Shown in pieces: positions 7,164 to 9,006 of a stretch of 9,006 nt of DNA. The stretch's first letter is position 1. The number at the start of each line of letters is the position of its first letter. The DNA comes from Rhizobiaceae bacterium. GTDB taxonomy: Bacteria; Pseudomonadota; Alphaproteobacteria; Rhizobiales; Rhizobiaceae. The DNA lies in NCBI GenBank assembly GCA_021648425.1, contig JAKISV010000116.1, positions 1 through 9,006 on the forward strand. Reading direction: 5' to 3'. The translations under genes and the position numbers were made by a program. A model generated the notes under the pieces. That model did no database searches and had not been told where the DNA came from. It saw only the letters and a list, made by a program, of their open reading frames with translations.

Positions 7164-8244
7164 TGAGCACCAGCATATCATCCGCCGACCAGGACAGATG
7201 CACCTCATCGCCAATATCAAGTGCATCAACGCTGTCACGGCTGGTGTTTTGAATGACGACACCAAGGCGCTGGCCATTTTCACTGGCAACAATCATGTGC
7301 GAATTATCTCCGTAATATGCCCAGTCAACGATTTTTCCCGCTGCTGCAATATTATTTTTTGTATCACGCCTGATTTTAGAAATATTGATTTTTTCCGGTC
7401 TGATCGCCAGGCAGATTTCACCTTTGGCATTGCCATCAAATGGTAACGTCACTTTACCAAGCGTATCAGTCCTGACCGACAGTTTCCCACCTGTACTACC
7501 GCTGACCTCGCCTTCAATCAGATTTACCTTACCGATAAAATCGGCAACAAAACGATTGCGCGGGGTTTCATATAATTCGCCGGGCGATGCTGTTTGTTCA
7601 ACGCCGCCTTCACGCATGACGGCAATTCTGTCGGCCATCGACAGGGCTTCATCCTGATCATGGGTAACAATGATAAAAGTAACACCAACATCTGCCTGCA
7701 GATTGGCCAGCTCCAACTGCATCTGCTCACGCAGCTTGGCATCGAGCGCTGAAAGCGGCTCGTCCAGCAATAGAACCTTCGGTTTTTTTACCAGTGCACG
7801 TGCTAAAGCCACACGCTGGCGCTGGCCGCCGGAAAGCTGGTCGGGCATGCGTGATGAAAATTCACCAAGGCCAACACGTTCCAGCGCTTCATCTACCCTT
7901 GAATTGATTTCCGGTTTTGCAACTCCCGTGACCTGCAAGCCATAACCAACATTGCTCTGCACATTCATGTGTGGAAATACTGCATAGGACTGGAATACCA
8001 TGTTCACCGGGCGGTTTTCAGGAGAAATAGCGCTCATGTCGCGCCCGTCAATCAGTATCTGGCCTTCAGTGGGGTTGGAAAATCCGGCAATCATTCGAAG
8101 CAATGTAGTCTTGCCGCAGCCCGAAGGGCCAAGCAGGGCAAAAAATTCATTTTTAGCTACTTCGAGCGTGACATTATCAACGGCTTTGAGTTTGCCAAAG
8201 AATTTCGTGACTGCTTTGATTTCGATGATTGGTGCACTCATCAT
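7156..8244 (-). CDS. potG: Polyamine ABC transporter ATP-binding protein (PotG/PotA-like)
   Basis: 362-residue ATPase that would power polyamine import at the inner membrane. Numbered from ATG 8244: Walker A GPSGCGKTT (39-47), Q-loop Q85 (FQSYAVFPHM), signature LSGGQ (137-141), Walker B LLLDEP (D161, E162), D-loop SALD and H-loop H195 (VTHDQDEAL). After about residue 240 comes a regulatory TOBE-type domain, as in PotG, PotA and other long CUT1/MOI-type ATPases. The start shares one base with the stop of the upstream permease gene (TGATG). The next in-frame ATG at 8241 is equally possible and better spaced from the GGAG at 8250-8253. The 3' end overlaps the synthetase gene by 8 bases. Substrate is inferred from the permease and synthetase neighbours; spermidine, putrescine or a related cation cannot be separated. 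Confidence 0.9.
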   Translation of the reverse strand: MMSAPIIEIKAVTKFFGKLKAVDNVTLEVAKNEFFALLGPSGCGKTTLLRMIAGFSNPTEGQILIDGRDMSAISPENRPVNMVFQSYAVFPHMNVQSNVGYGLQVTGVAKPEINSRVDEALERVGLGEFSSRMPDQLSGGQRQRVALARALVKKPKVLLLDEPLSALDAKLREQMQLELANLQADVGVTFIIVTHDQDEALSMADRIAVMREGGVEQTASPGELYETPRNRFVADFIGKVNLIEGEVSGSTGGKLSVRTDTLGKVTLPFDGNAKGEICLAIRPEKINISKIRRDTKNNIAAAGKIVDWAYYGDNSHMIVASENGQRLGVVIQNTSRDSVDALDIGDEVHLSWSADDMLVLND

Positions 8245-9006
8245 CAATGCTCCGCTTTGATTTTATCAGGCGACTGAAAACGAAGGGCCACCAGTACAAT
8301 AGCCACTGTTATCAATATCAAAACAGTGGAAGCGGCATTGACCTCCGGTGTAACGGAAAAACGTACCATCGAATAGACCTTGACCGGGAAAGTGAGTGTG
8401 TCGGGCCCGGAAGTAAAAAATGTTACGACAAAATCGTCAAGTGACAAGGTGAATGCCAGCAGCGACCCTGCAATGATGCCTGGTTTCATATACGGGTAGA
8501 TGACATTCCAGAAGGTCTGCCATTCGCTCGCCCCCAGATCGCGCGAGGCCTCGGCCAACTCCATATTGAAACCACTCAGGCGCGAGCGCACGACGATTGT
8601 TACGAATGGAAATGAAAACGCTATATGAGCAGCAGTTATTGCCGACAGGTTAAATGGCCACATCCAGTCGGTCGGAAAGCCGGTAACTCGCGAAAAGAAA
8701 GCCAGCATTGCCACGCCCATGCAGATTTCCGGCACAACAATTGGCAGCGCCACCATGCCCTCATAGGCGGATTTTAGCGGAAACCTGAACCGCCATAACA
8801 TCACCGCCAGCATAACGCCGATAATGGTTGAGATTATTGTGGAGACCGCAGCAATGGTCATCGAATTGATGAAGGCTTCTATCAGCGCATCGTTATTCCA
8901 GGCTTTTTCGTAATATTTGGTGGTAAAACCGCGCCAGACGATATTGCGTTTGGAATCGTTGAATGAAAATACAATCAACGTTGCGATGGGTGCATAAAGC
9001 AGCAGA
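8244..9006 (-). CDS. potI: Polyamine ABC transporter permease (PotI/PotC-like), N-terminus beyond the window
   Basis: The visible 253 residues form an inner-membrane permease of the binding-protein-dependent type. The frame stays open to the window edge, where it reads LLLYAPIATLIVFSFN, the end of the first membrane segment typical of PotC/PotI, so only a short N-terminal piece is missing; the TTG at 8976-8978 is not the start. Further hydrophobic segments follow, for a likely total of six. The EAA loop that docks on the ATPase is ELAEASRDLGASEWQTFW followed by YPYMKPGI. LSLDDFVVTFFTSGP is a characteristic PotI/PotC segment. Its stop overlaps the ATPase start by one base. The partner permease (PotH-like) and the binding protein should lie upstream, outside the window. 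Confidence 0.9.
   Translation of the reverse strand, partial: LLLYAPIATLIVFSFNDSKRNIVWRGFTTKYYEKAWNNDALIEAFINSMTIAAVSTIISTIIGVMLAVMLWRFRFPLKSAYEGMVALPIVVPEICMGVAMLAFFSRVTGFPTDWMWPFNLSAITAAHIAFSFPFVTIVVRSRLSGFNMELAEASRDLGASEWQTFWNVIYPYMKPGIIAGSLLAFTLSLDDFVVTFFTSGPDTLTFPVKVYSMVRFSVTPEVNAASTVLILITVAIVLVALRFQSPDKIKAEH
8250..8253 (-). promoter_or_regulatory. Ribosome binding site of the potG-like gene
   Basis: GGAG on the minus strand inside the last codons of the permease gene. It is 5 bases before ATG 8244 and 8 before ATG 8241, so it supports either start but not the TTG at 8247. Confidence 0.5.

Noticed and set aside
7164..7292. Extension of the synthetase to 7292.
   Set aside because: The extra 43 residues are antiparallel in character to nothing known, overlap the ATPase gene's TOBE region in another frame, and the family start fits 7163.
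1..9006. Search by eye for insertion sequences, tRNA or rRNA genes, attachment sites and phage or defence genes.
   Set aside because: No transposase motif, terminal inverted repeats, cloverleaf or rRNA-like segment was recognised, and the genes are intact metabolic and transport families.

Overview
The window looks like chromosomal DNA of a Gram-negative bacterium, most likely an alphaproteobacterium of moderate GC (about half, judged by eye). This rests on the gene families: a two-subunit IorAB-type molybdenum hydroxylase, a PuuA-like glutamine synthetase in one operon with a PotFGHI-type polyamine ABC transporter, and a periplasmic 5'-nucleotidase. It is an inference; no rRNA, tRNA or other marker gene is present.

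Layout. (1) Positions 1-133 appear to hold the last 35 codons of a + strand gene of unknown function, followed by a strong hairpin terminator (134-174) that probably serves both strands. (2) Positions 194-2164, minus strand: an exported 5'-nucleotidase/2',3'-cyclic phosphodiesterase family protein with a Met/Lys/Asp repeat linker and a C-terminal LysM domain. (3) Positions 2165-2412: a divergent intergenic region with control signals for both sides. (4) Positions 2413-5810, + strand: a compact three-gene unit of iorA-like [2Fe-2S] subunit, iorB-like molybdopterin subunit and a class I SAM-dependent methyltransferase. (5) Positions 5811-9006, minus strand: the distal end of a polyamine uptake operon, read as inner-membrane permease (potI-like, cut by the window edge), ATPase (potG-like), then a glutamine synthetase family protein resembling gamma-glutamylpolyamine synthetases. 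The methyltransferase and synthetase genes converge with their stop codons directly abutting.

How the genes work together. The potI-potG-synthetase group fits import of putrescine or another polyamine followed by ATP-dependent gamma-glutamylation, the first step of the Puu catabolic pathway. The iorAB pair should make a two-subunit molybdenum hydroxylase, probably exported through the Tat signal on the large subunit; its substrate cannot be read from sequence. The methyltransferase is probably co-transcribed with it. The nucleotidase salvages phosphate or nucleosides in the periplasm and may be held near peptidoglycan by LysM.

No mobile element, CRISPR array, RNA gene or clearly new defence-type system is visible. 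The least ordinary items are the repeat-rich linker of the nucleotidase and the iorAB-methyltransferase grouping.
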